Below the pieces are notes generated by a model, which searched no databases, was not told where the DNA came from, and saw nothing but the letters and a program-made list of their open reading frames with translations. 64,000 nt of DNA. Origin: Pseudoscleropodium purum. Taxonomy: Eukaryota > Streptophyta > Bryopsida > Hypnales > Brachytheciaceae. Positions 39,069 to 48,454 of this stretch are shown here, in pieces (position 1 is the stretch's first letter; every line of letters starts with the position of its first letter). A program made the position numbers and the translations under genes. The DNA lies in NCBI GenBank assembly GCA_963969395.1, contig OZ017795.1:14260001-14324000 (forward strand), in the 5' to 3' direction.

Positions 39069-42000
39069 TCAGTAATCCTCTCCGCCCTTGTCTGCATCTC
39101 TGTCTAAAGCTACCCTCGCGGCCTCCAGATTCGCAATAGCAGCAGCAACGGATGCCTCCAAGATGACATGAGATGTGGGAGGTCCTTTCTTTGCATGCGA
39201 GGGCATTCTGTGCGAGTACAAGACAATGTTGACATGGACCATCTGCGGAAGACAGAGTTCCTTGTGCCATCTTCGGGTCCAGTACTCCCTCGCAATGAGC
39301 GCTTTTGACTCCCTCTTGGCTTTCATCGGAGTCCACCACTCAATTTTAAAATTGCCATATGTGGGCCCCAGAGACATGTCCACACATTGGAGTACCCGTC
39401 CCAGTCAGCCAGGTAGATGATTGTTGTGACATGGTCGACAAAGAACAAAGTCTCCGAGTAGAACATCCCTAAATGGATTGAATCTCAAGCGCGGCCTGTC
39501 CTTCGAAGGTCCGCAGTATGGAGTGGGATCCCCTTCGTCCTCCGGAGTGGTGTCTACTGAATAATTCTCCTCCGCCCCCTTGTCTACAAAAGTCGACGTG
39601 TGATCTCTTGTCCAGTCAGAGAGCGGCCATAATCCTTCTTGAAGCAATGCAGGAGTTTGAGGCAACGCCGAATTGATCTCTGATTGAATTCTTTCCCAGT
39701 AAGCCACACAGCCTGCCATTTCCTGTGCGTACCGTCTATCTCTAGCCATTCCCGATTTCCAGAACTCAATGAACTTTGCTATTCCGTTTTTGATGAATGT
39801 TTGTTTCTCATTGCACTCTGTAGCCCTTGCGACTTCTTTTTCTGCATTTCGCCTTCTGGTATTAATGTCCACATTCCCCCAGAGTGCCTTGAAAGGCACA
39901 GGTCGAGGGTCCCCCTGTGGAATATTGGGTTGTCCATTTTCGTCCGCTGTCCACATTTTGACAGGTGCGCCAGGAGGCAGCCACGAAGAATCTGTGGCCC
40001 TGAGCTTGTACCTCATGACCGGCCATCCACGATCCACACCATCCTCCACGACGTAGAACTTGAAGAGGTGTTTATCTCCGAGCCCGATGATTTTGTTCAC
40101 CCCATCATGATGGAAGCCCTTGAAGTATGATTTGAAGTCCGCCACTTCTTGCACGAACTCCAGAATGAAGGCTATAGTCTTCTATGAATCCATGAACGCC
40201 TTCATGAGATCCGCATGTACGTATGTGTTCTTCCTTTTGATCAGTTTAGAGAGATAACTGAAGTGCGCATCAATGTCCTCGTGCGTATGCCCGACAATAA
40301 GGAACCCCACTGAAACTTCCTTGAATATGCGCCTGGCAGTGAACAGTGAGCAGAAAGCCATGAGGAATTGATTTTTGTTGTCCTTTGCTGAATTGTCAAG
40401 TTGCAAGAACAGTTTCCTCGGAAGTGGGACTTGAGGTCATCCTGGTCTCGCTGCGTCGATCACCATGTCCGAGGCCTGCGGGATTGACGAGTTGCATCTC
40501 GATTTCCCATGAAGCAGAGCCTTGAAGAAGGTGTTTAGCGGTGGAGTCGAGAAGAGGATCTTGGACTCCCGAATAGGTGGTAGTTCTAGGGCCCTGAGGA
40601 CCCTGCAGATGGACGAAATTGTGAAATTTGAATCCCCAGGCCAGAGTGATGTGGAGTAATGTGCACACGCGCCATCTCCATGTCCATGTGTCAGCATTCC
40701 AGTACACGAGATTGGTATTTTGTCGGCATTGTCGTCGATGATCGTTTTGAGGGTTGCTTGAGCTTGGATTGTTTGTGGCCGTGGCCGTCGGGCCCCCGCA
40801 TTTCCATACGAGTCGTTAACGGATCCTCCCACGGCCGCAGCCTTGTAAACATGATAGGCCGACCTCGATACCCCGTGAATGATATACCATGCGTTCTCGC
40901 AGACGTCTGTATTTGCAAGAGTAATGAATTTTTTTCCTGGAATAACCCCTGCATGAAGCTAACTCTGCACCGCATACGCTACCTCCCTCCTACTCTCGAA
41001 TGTGCAAGCGAAGAACTTTCGTCGTATAGACCTCGTGTCCTCCCAGGGAAACGTCTGGTAGCATCTGAGCTTACAGCACTTCTATGAGCTGACCTTACGT
41101 ACCTCCGTCTCCGAGGTCTTTATTTGCAGCCTGGATTGGCTTTCGTGATCCTTGGGAATCACCCTTCTATGCACAGAGCGTTATGGATTCCTCGGTACCC
41201 CTTGCATTCTGTTATCGTCCGACTCATTCAATAGAGTAGCCTCTGAGCAGAGCGTGACAGTTTCAGATAGTAGCCTTCTACCCTCCAACCTTGTGTGTGT
41301 GAGCTTCCAGCGCATGGTTGTCATTTGCAGTTCGTCATTGTCCGATATGAACATGACCCCAACATCCGTGTCGCCCAGGACGCCATCATCGCAGGCCTCA
41401 TCTGGTAGGTAGACTTGGATCATGGCTCTTCCGAGAACCGAGAAGTCGTCATTGAGAAGTTCACAGTATTGATTTCTCCAGAGCGGTCTATCTGGGATTG
41501 GAAGCCCAGCTTGCATTCCATCCGGATGGCCATTATCTCCACTTTGAGTATCAACTCTAAACGTGTCCGAATGATCCATGCTGTCAGCAACACTTGTGTC
41601 GGACACGGCAGTGCCAGAGGTACTGTAACCATGAACATCGCGGTGATCCTCTACAGACCCGCGGTTGTCATCGTCGGATGAATAGAGCCTATCATCTCGC
41701 TTGTCTTCATCTGATGCAGTAGGAAGTACTCGCTGTATTCCCGGATCACATAATCCTACCTGTACATCGTTCGAACTCCCACCACTCTCGTAGTTACCAT
41801 CGACTTGAGCCTGCATGAAATGGGTCGCAGGTTCTCCTGTCGGCTGGCAGCCGACAACCTTGGTTATTGGGACGGAGGTCTCGATTGGTCTGACCTTATA
41901 ACCACTCCAGAGTATTTTGAATCCAACATAGTGTTTGAATGTCATGAATTCAGGAATCTTGCAATAAGCACTCTAATCCTGGAAATCATCGACGACGTGC

Positions 42001-42547
42001 AGTAGCTTCACAACGAGGAAGAAGTTGTGTGGAACGCGAAAGCCTTCCCAGTAACCCTTCGGAGAGCATTGTACAATTGTACCTACACCAGCATACAGCA
42101 GATCCGTGCCCACAGTCTGCAGTAGTAAGACATCCATATTGACAGTGAGTGACAGGAATTGTTGTATGGGTTTTCATCTGTGACCACTTGTATCGGCTGC
42201 CGGCCGACACCAGCAGAAGAAGACCCTTCAGACTCTACATGGGGATAGATGTTCTCTGCCTCCCACACGATTGACCTTCCCGGGCAGTGTCGCAGGAACA
42301 CCATGTCTCCCTCAAGAAACGGAAAAGGCATATCGAGGTTATTTGGAACGTTTAGGACATGAACGCGTACGAGGTAGGGATCGCGGCTCACCACCCTTTC
42401 TACGACCGCCCTTCCGGAGTAGTACAATCCTTCCAATGTAAGAGCCACAACAACTCCCTTCTGCATTTTTAGTCTTCCCGAGCCTCCATTTTTCGTGAAT
42501 GCCTCAATAGGACTCGCACCCGATGTCCAGTCATCAGATCCACTCAT
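39069..42547 (-). pseudogene. DUF7869-family element protein (putative RNase-H-fold transposase), disrupted
   Basis: Start ATG at 42,545-42,547 (MSGSDDWTSGASPIEAF). In order: an N-terminal part to about 42,083; a part at 41,945-41,181 containing 'DDGVLGDTDVGVMFISDND'; a Cys-rich block 'KCCKLRCYQTF' (about 41,080); 'ENAWYIIHGVSRSAYH' (about 40,900); 'ISCTGMLTHGHGDGACAHY'; then the family hallmark 'FLQLDNSAKDNKNQFLMAF' and 'VGFLIVGHTHEDIDAHF' (40,406-40,250); 'QEVADFKSYFKGFHHDG'; and a C-terminal part with 'GPTYGNFKIEWWTPM' and 'VLYSHRMP'. The same order is seen in the gene at 55.4-61.9 kb. Lesions include TAG at 41,082-41,084, 40,959-40,961 and 40,182-40,184, frameshifts near 40,437 and 39,400, and loss of the segment that in the other copy reads 'ILCVIHDKIDTSKTA'. 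That deletion removes a likely catalytic aspartate. The transposase role is inference from the D…D…D-like pattern and the TIR context. Confidence 0.8.
41811..41894 (-). other. Possible intron of the DUF7869 gene with a palindrome copy
   Basis: On the minus strand a 'ataag|gtcag' donor at 41,894 and a 'tttcatgcag' acceptor ending at 41,811 would define an 84-bp intron containing the perfect variant TGTCGGCTGCCAGCCGACA (41,838-41,856). The frame is also open through it (VVGCQPTGEP), so splicing is not proven. Confidence 0.4.
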
Positions 42548-43455
42548 GATTTGAAATCGGAGTCAGAACCCACAATGTCGGAATCTCTGTCAGACCCGTG
42601 ATGACCTTATCGGCTGGCAGCCGATACGTCTGTGTACCTGGTCCTTCACGACCTTCTTGGTACAGAAATTGGTATCGGTTGGCAGCCGATACCACTGTCT
42701 GTACGGTCAAGCACAGAGGCAGGACCGTACAGCTAGAACTTTGGGGATCATGCACGAAGCTAGATTTTGCGCTTCCTATGATCTAGGCACTGTCCACAGA
42801 TGCTCTGACCAGTAAAAATAATGAAATGGAAACACATGTGCAACCGAATAGGAAATCTTGAACCTCTGTCAGGCAACTAATTTTCGAGAATGCTCTTGAC
42901 TACTACTGCAATTAGAATCCTACTGCAATTCAAATGTAGCTTGGAGCAATTCAAATCCTACTGCAAATCCTACGTAAGCCTAAACGCCAAATAACAACTG
43001 TCGAAAAGCGCTTCCTGAACCCGAAGACTACTCAATGCTGCACTGAACTGACGTCTACTGAATTCCCTGTCACGTTGCATCCCTCATAAACATTCCACAA
43101 CAAGCCACTACAATTCCCTGACGGTTCTTGGACGCTTTGAGTGCATGTGTGGGGCAAATGAAAATGAAAATGGAAGTCCTCCAAGATCTGATCCTAGGTG
43201 AGCAAGCCTGAAACTAAATTTGGTGCCTAAATTTGAATCTAGAAGAGGATGAAGTTGTGGTGATTGCAAGAGAGACAAGTCCGTGCATCGGAAGATCGTG
43301 TTGGGAAATGTACGCATCTCTGCAATGAGTGTTCGTAACTTCCATGTACTTTGCTAGATGTGGAGTACATGCTAACGGATGAAAACCTGCGATGGATGTA
43401 ATTTATGGAAGAACGGACTCGGTTTGTCATGATTGCGCCTATTGGTTGGCAGCCG

Positions 43456-43469
43456 AGGGTTTAGGGTTA
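43456..43469 (+). promoter_or_regulatory. Telo-box-like motif
   Basis: 'agggtttagggtta', two units of the plant telomere word TTTAGGG, immediately after the palindrome at 43,440-43,458 and upstream of the plus-strand gene. Telo boxes occur in promoters of growth-related plant genes; function here is unknown. A single-unit relative lies at 44,024-44,034 in intron 1. Confidence 0.5.
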
Positions 43470-43596
43470 TACACCCCTGGCCACTTTCATTTTCTCTCAT
43501 TTGCCATTTGCGTCTCCTCCTCTCTCTGTGTCACTCACTCTCACTCTCATTCACTTTCAGCCTCACTTACTCTCACTCTGCCATTCTCCCTCCTTC

Positions 43597-43750
43597 AGTC
43601 CGGCTTGCAGCTGACATCCCGTCGCAAAGCTAAGTAGCAGCCGATACATCCTAGCGCAGCCGATACGCATTTCTGGCCAGCCGACAGTGAAGGAGAGCGA
43701 GGCAAGCGTGCTTTTTCAGCAGCCGACAAGTCATCTTCAGCAGCCGATAA
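43597..43750 (+). repeat. Cluster of palindrome half-sites before the start codon
   Basis: Six half-sites of the palindrome (GCAGCYGACA, AGCAGCCGATA, CGCAGCCGATA, GCCAGCCGACA, AGCAGCCGACA, AGCAGCCGATA) in 150 bp, all in the same orientation, ending about 20 bp before the ATG at 43,770. Elsewhere in the element full palindromes dominate, so this array stands out. Confidence 0.75.
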
Positions 43751-43798
43751 GCGACAGAGTCCATTGACGATGGCGTCCTCTGATTTGGCGACTGAGAG

Positions 43799-44132
43799 GT
43801 ACTTTTCACTACATGTATCGGCTGCCAGCCGATACACTGTCATTTGCTATATCATACAGGATAGCCATTGAGATTCTGAGGCACCTATTACTTGCTATAT
43901 TGGCTGGCAGCCGACATACATTGCAGCACTCATTAGGAGCTTGAGCTTAAGCTATGTCGGCTGGCAGCCGATATGATCCCGGGACGGTTGACTTAGGAAT
44001 TTCTAGAAATGTCTTCCGACGGTAGGGTTTAGGGACTGAGAGGTTGTATCGGCTAGCAGCCGATACAGTGGATGCACAAAGTGAAGGTGCATAGTGTGAG
44101 TGTACTGAGAATTCAATTGTATTGTTCTGTAG
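43799..44132 (+). other. Intron 1 (334 bp) with four palindrome copies
   Basis: Donor 'gagag|gtactt', acceptor 'ttctgtag|gaaact'. Joining the flanks restores the frame. Copies at 43816, 43898, 43955 and 44047. The phrase 'actgagaggt' at the donor recurs at 44,034-44,043 just before the fourth copy, as if the donor and palindrome unit had been duplicated inside the intron. Confidence 0.75.
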
Positions 44133-44819
44133 GAAACTGACTCTCTTGGCCCGCCTTCTGGGAAAGCAAATCCCAAACTCTCGGATATTGGGAGACGGGT
44201 ATCCACTGAGGGCAACATGGCGAGCGATTGAGGCCATCCAAGAATGGGGTCTGTGTTGGAGGCAGTTACCCGACACGACAGTGGAGATCGTATGCTCCTT
44301 CAAGCTGAAAGGGAACATGACCCCTAGCAAAGGAAGTGTATTGTCCGTCATGGCTGTTGGCGATTCCGTGCACGTCATGATATGCTTGATGCCACTGGGA
44401 AGCACGGATGGAGTTGCCGATTATTTCGCGGTGGAGTTGCCGGTGAACAAGTGCACGGAGGAGGTCTGTGGACAGAAGTCAATGTCGATGGGCATGACGT
44501 TCGCGGGAAACACGCCGTCCAGGGCAGAGGACCTCATCTAGGGCTGGGAGTGCTTGAAGATAGAGCGCGATGAACACAATGCGTTCATCGCTCGTGAGTT
44601 GGAAAAGGGGAAGAAAAAGGTATCCTCGGCGAGGAAGCAAGTGGCGGCGCCAGTGACTGAAGTCGCTGCAACTGATCTGCAAGAGACCGGTCGCCCAGCA
44701 AACCGAAGAGAAAAGCGAAGGCCAGGGACGACCCCAACAAGCCGCTGAAGCTGACACTTGACGAGGCACTCCGGCGTGGAAATCATCTCACAACCAAGAC
44801 GAAGGAGAACGAGGTGAAC

Positions 44820-45560
44820 ACTATTTACCAGGCGTTGGAAACGGAGCTCCTGCACGCGTTTCCTAACAAAAAGCAGCGTCTTCCGGGGGTCATTCACTCG
44901 GACAAATTCCACATTGCACCGGACGAGTTGAAGTACCGGAAGATTGCAAAGGACCGACTTGGCCAGGTAATTCGACGATCACTTCCATCCTTTACTGGTT
45001 TTTATCTTCCCATATAATGTATTGGCTGGTAGCCGACATTTGTAGCTGGTCTTTAATATTTTGGCCTTCTCTCAATTCAGATGAAGACCATGTACAAGGG
45101 ATACGGGTCCATCAGGAAGAAGCCGGAAATCCATGGGATTCCTCTGAAGCGGGCTCCACTGCCAACGGACAAAGGGCTAGACGCCATGATGGACGAGTGT
45201 CCCGGGAAGGAACAGACTGTTGTTGTCGACGGCATCTCAATGCCGTGGTGGAAGGCGCCAAATGTCCACTGGTATATCATTGGTGGGCAACACACAGTGA
45301 CGGCCTGTCGAGAATTGGCCGAGCAATATCCGGACGGCTCTGAAGCCAAAACCGACCTCCTGGAGTTCGAGATCATTCCGGTATTCAGTAGAGACCCGGA
45401 CACACTCGTCAGAGTCTCCAATGCCCTCAATCTCAACATCGCGGAGAAAGTGGCAAAGGAGACCTTCAGATCCTGTGCAGAGATGGGAAGAGCGGCGTGG
45501 GTGAAGGCGGGGTGCCCAGAGCCGCATCGTGGAGGTGGAAAGCCGTCAGCAGCATTTGAG
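44820..45560 (+). other. ParB/sulfiredoxin-like region
   Basis: Spans the end of exon 2, intron 2 and exon 3. The core 'WYIIGGQHTVTACRELAE' followed by 'LEFEIIPVFSRDPDTLVRVS' resembles the ParB N-terminal fold, in which a G-[GD]-[HQ]-[HR]-x3-A loop is followed by a short strand giving the 'IPV' wording. A run of helices ('NALNLNIAEKVAKETF') follows. In bacteria and phages such domains bind CTP or DNA and are sometimes fused to DNA methyltransferases. The match is short and by eye, so treat the name as a hypothesis. Confidence 0.4.
44967..45080 (+). other. Intron 2 (114 bp) with one palindrome copy
   Basis: Donor 'ggccag|gtaatt', acceptor 'tcaattcag|atgaag', in phase (RLGQ/MKTM). Palindrome at 45,020-45,038: it starts 53 nt after the first intron base and ends 42 nt before the last. 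Confidence 0.85.
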
Positions 45561-45672
45561 GTAATTCCCACGCACCTTTATTTTTTTCTCCCTTTTGATT
45601 AATATATTATGTATCGGCTGGCAGCCGATACCATTCTCGCTTGTTCTAAACATTGCGGTGGAACTCCTCCAG
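45561..45672 (+). other. Intron 3 (112 bp) with one exact palindrome
   Basis: Donor 'tttgag|gtaatt', acceptor 'cctccag|gctgcg', in phase (AAFE/AAKLK). Exact TATCGGCTGGCAGCCGATA at 45,612-45,630: 51 nt from the donor and 42 nt from the acceptor end. Confidence 0.85.
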
Positions 45673-46617
45673 GCTGCGAAGCTGAAGGTGATGGCGCACT
45701 TTGTGGATGAGAAGGTGTCCTCCAAGTTGCCCCTCATCTTCATCAAGGAGACCACCTGGGTGCTATGGACGGAGGTCTTCGATGCGTGGGAGAACGGGGA
45801 GCTTATTGGAGATGATGGGATTGTGCCGAATGTCCTCGTCAATCGGAAGCCGCTCACTCACATCACCAAAACGGATCTCACGCCAACGCTGGGGCTTCAG
45901 GATTCGAATCTGTGCGAGGTAGGGCGGGAGATCGTTGCACTTTGCATGAGCATCAAGAACACCGCGAAGGCCAAGTCCTCGGGGAAGATCACTCTCTTCG
46001 ACTGCTGCAAGGACAAAAAGTTGGACAGGATCGTCATGAACGAGATCATGTGGACCAGGAAGAAGCATCCCCTTCCCTGCAAGGACCAGGGCTGGACCCC
46101 ATATACTGACGAGGATTGGATGGAGCTTGCTGAAAAGGAGGGGTACTCAGCGGCCGTAGTCCGAAACGTCTGGAAGGACATGATGAAGTTCACGGACGCC
46201 AACAACTGGTTGAAGGGGCGAGTGAACCCTATGAATCCAACGACGGACAAGTCAACGGATGGCAAGGCGCCGGGGGTCTTCTTCATGACGTTGGCGAACT
46301 ACGCCAAAGTCGAAATGCCTCCGACGCTTGGGAAGTCCGCCGAACTAAAATACGAATGCTATGTCGAAGAGAGTATTCCTGAGGTGGTCGACTTCGTCCG
46401 TCAATCGAAGGGAAATATGGCGCTGGAACCCGAGAACAAAAAATTCATTGTCCTCTTTGGGTATACAGATATGGGGGAACCGATTCCAGTGAACAAGAAC
46501 GATCTACTCGATCTAGCACTGGCCGCTAAAATCCTTGAGGTGGATGGTCCGAATATCGAAGAGACCGAAGCGTACATCCCCCTGCTAATGCTCCTCATCG
46601 GGAACTCGCGTTTCTGA

Positions 46618-47198
46618 GATTCTGTCGCGACGGCCTCGTACTCGTCCTCGTCCTCCTGGTACTACCATTCAGTGTACTATCAGCCATCTCCCCGTGGAGG
46701 CTTTCAGAAGGCGGAGATTGAATCCATGCCTTTGGTCACTCTGTCCTTGATCTTCCCGAAGCCCAAGGACAGGTCTAGTATTTTCCCGGTCTTCAAGCGC
46801 TTCACTGGGATCAACAAGGCGCCCGATTGGTTCAATGTCGACGTTGAGGGCGAGGTCGACTAGAATGGCGGGATGTGCGGGGTTGGTCATGGACTTCTAG
46901 AGAAACTGATGATGCCGACCCTAAAATCCAAGGATGCCACCGTCATCAACATCTGGGGGGGCGGGAACATCATGGAGATCGCTCTGGTAAGTTTTCTTAT
47001 CCCTTCCTCACATTTGCATAGTTCAGAGGAAGTGAAATCTTGTCGGCTAGCAGCCAATACAATATGTTACTCACTTGTACTCCATGGGTTCGCAGAGGAA
47101 TGGGCGGGCCGTCATGGAGTTCGTTCGGGAAGAGGACGGATTGCAGAAGGCCATGGAACGTGTGAGGGGAATGAACCTCGTCCCCCCGGCTCAGGATT
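46618..47198 (+). other. Methyltransferase-motif-I-like C-terminal region
   Basis: Reading through TGA 46,615 and TAG 46,861, the frame runs 'YYQPSPRGGFQKAEIESMPL' … 'DATVINIWGGGNIMEIALRN' / 'GRAVMEFVREEDGLQKAM'. The pattern V-x-N-x-W-G-G-G-N-x4-A-L-x2-G-R-x-V resembles motif I of beta-class adenine methyltransferases (V-L-D-P-F-x-G-S-G-T-T…A-x2-x-G-R), which in that class also lies near the C-terminus. No DPPY-type motif IV is visible, so any activity is doubtful. It could equally be an unrelated domain. Confidence 0.3.
46987..47095 (+). other. Intron 4 (109 bp) with one palindrome copy
   Basis: Donor 'gctctg|gtaagt', acceptor 'gttcgcag|aggaat', in phase (EIAL/RNGRA). Palindrome at 47,041-47,059: 54 nt from the donor and 36 nt from the acceptor end. 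Confidence 0.85.
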
Positions 47199-47207
47199 GA
47201 CAAATTT

Positions 47208-47470
47208 CAACGTCCGCCCCCAAATAGCGTCCGTGTTCTGGACGTCCGGACGCTAATGGACACAGCGTCCCGATCGCCGTCGGAAAGCAGACGGGCGGGG
47301 CGGACAGCCCGACCGCCCGAGGCGGACGCCCAGATTGTGCAGACCAGATCAGTCCGCATGTCGATTGGACGGCCGTAATCGGGCAGGCGGACAGGCGGAC
47401 GCTGCGTCCGCCGGGACGCGAATGTCAACGTCCGCGTCCGAACGTCCCGGACGTCCAGACGTCCTGTCAA
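47208..47470. repeat. CpG-dense GGACG/CGTCC low-complexity patch
   Basis: About 260 bp built almost entirely of GGACG and CGTCC words in both orientations, with several local foldbacks (for example 'cggacgctgcgtccg'). It begins within 'ttgacaaatttcaacgtccg' and ends 'gacgtcctgtcaa', so TTGACA…TGTCAA may mark its ends. It lies between two exons and breaks the frame. It may be a small inserted element; no target duplication is evident. Confidence 0.6.
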
Positions 47471-47609
47471 CCCTGCCTCGGCTTCCTTGGGACCTTCTTC
47501 GGGGACGCCTGCGTTGAGAGACCCAAGGGCGCAAGCGGATCGAGGCAAGTGTCGCCTGTGGCATCACATTAGCAACCGCGGCCGATCTCGACCCTCAATC
47601 TGACGGAGA

Positions 47610-48217
47610 CTCCGGGTGGCGCTGCTCAATCTCAACAGCCGCAGGGTCAGTCTCAGGAGCGACCAGCTTTTCAGACGTTTCAGATTGACTCAGACAGTGA
47701 TGGCCCCCCGGAAGAGACACTCATTCGAAGGCAGCGGCAACGACGTCCTTCATCTCCGCGGCGTTCTCTCAATCTCCCCCTGGCTCCAAATTCAGAGCCA
47801 TACGGGATGCTCCGACCGGAAAATTCATCGGTTGCAATGGTCGTGGACTTGCACGTTTAGCCACCGTTAGAGGAGATTCGCAGGATTCCACAGGCTCCAG
47901 TGGTCAGTCCTGCGACAGAGCCTCAAGTGGGAGTCACTGCAATTGGCCGCTCGGCTACTGCAGCTGACATTAGTATCGGCTGTCAGCCGACACCCATGGT
48001 GGTTTCCCCGCCTGAACCACGACGGGGAAGAAGCAAGGGGGCCACGCTCGAAAAGGAGTCGGAGTCGGAGTCGGCGGACTCGCGGAGGTCAACTCGGGTT
48101 CAGCAAAAGCGGAAACAACCGAGTGACGAGGAAGACAATGGCGCGGCGGCGCGGGAACAGGACTTCCCAAATGAAGCGATGTCTCCCGCTCGATCTCAGA
48201 GGCGGGCTCAGACTGGA
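47610..48217 (+). other. Disordered Pro/Gln/Ser/Glu-rich exon
   Basis: Reads 'PGGAAQSQQPQGQSQERPAF', 'DSDSDGPPEETLIRRQRQRR' and 'EKESESESADSRRSTRVQQK' with a single TAG at 47,858. Low complexity, strongly charged and probably unstructured. It contains a palindrome copy read in frame as SIGCQPTP (47,974-47,992), the clearest case of the motif lying within an exon, unless a further intron is present. Confidence 0.55.
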
Positions 48218-48454
48218 GGTTTGTAGGCGATAGACATGCTCCGCGATGTTTGTGGAGTATCTAAAATAGCTCATGTATACGTAGCACTGCCTGGCTCAGA
48301 CTTGTGCGTAGACTTGTCAGTAGGAGCCTTCATCTCGGTAGACTAGAGTACTTATGGACTGTGTCGGCTGCCAACCGATACAGTGCACGAATGTTTTGTC
48401 ATGTACCTAAGTTCATTGCATCTCATGCTCTATGTATTTTGTTTTGCAATGTAG
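48218..48454 (+). other. Intron 5 (237 bp) with one palindrome copy
   Basis: Donor 'actggag|gtttgt', acceptor 'caatgtag|atgatg'. The join keeps the frame (QTG/DDDSKTSE). Palindrome at 48,362-48,380. Confidence 0.65.

Larger units (their letters stand above)
42548..43769. promoter_or_regulatory. Shared divergent 5' region of the two element genes
   Basis: The two genes start head to head, 1.2 kb apart. Palindromes at 42,608 and 42,673 lie 60-130 bp upstream of the minus-strand ATG. On the other side are a full copy at 43,440 and a cluster of half-sites at 43,597-43,750, directly upstream of the plus-strand ATG. A CT-rich stretch (43,480-43,600, repeated 'tctcactctc') resembles the pyrimidine patches common at plant transcription starts. 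42,900-42,975 contains small direct repeats of 'aatcctactgcaa'. No clear TATA box was seen. Confidence 0.5.

Noticed and set aside
40659..41087. 142-codon plus-strand frame opposite the DUF7869 gene
   Set aside because: It is antisense to conserved family blocks (AWYIIHGVSRSAYH, TGMLTHGHGDG) and is their shadow.
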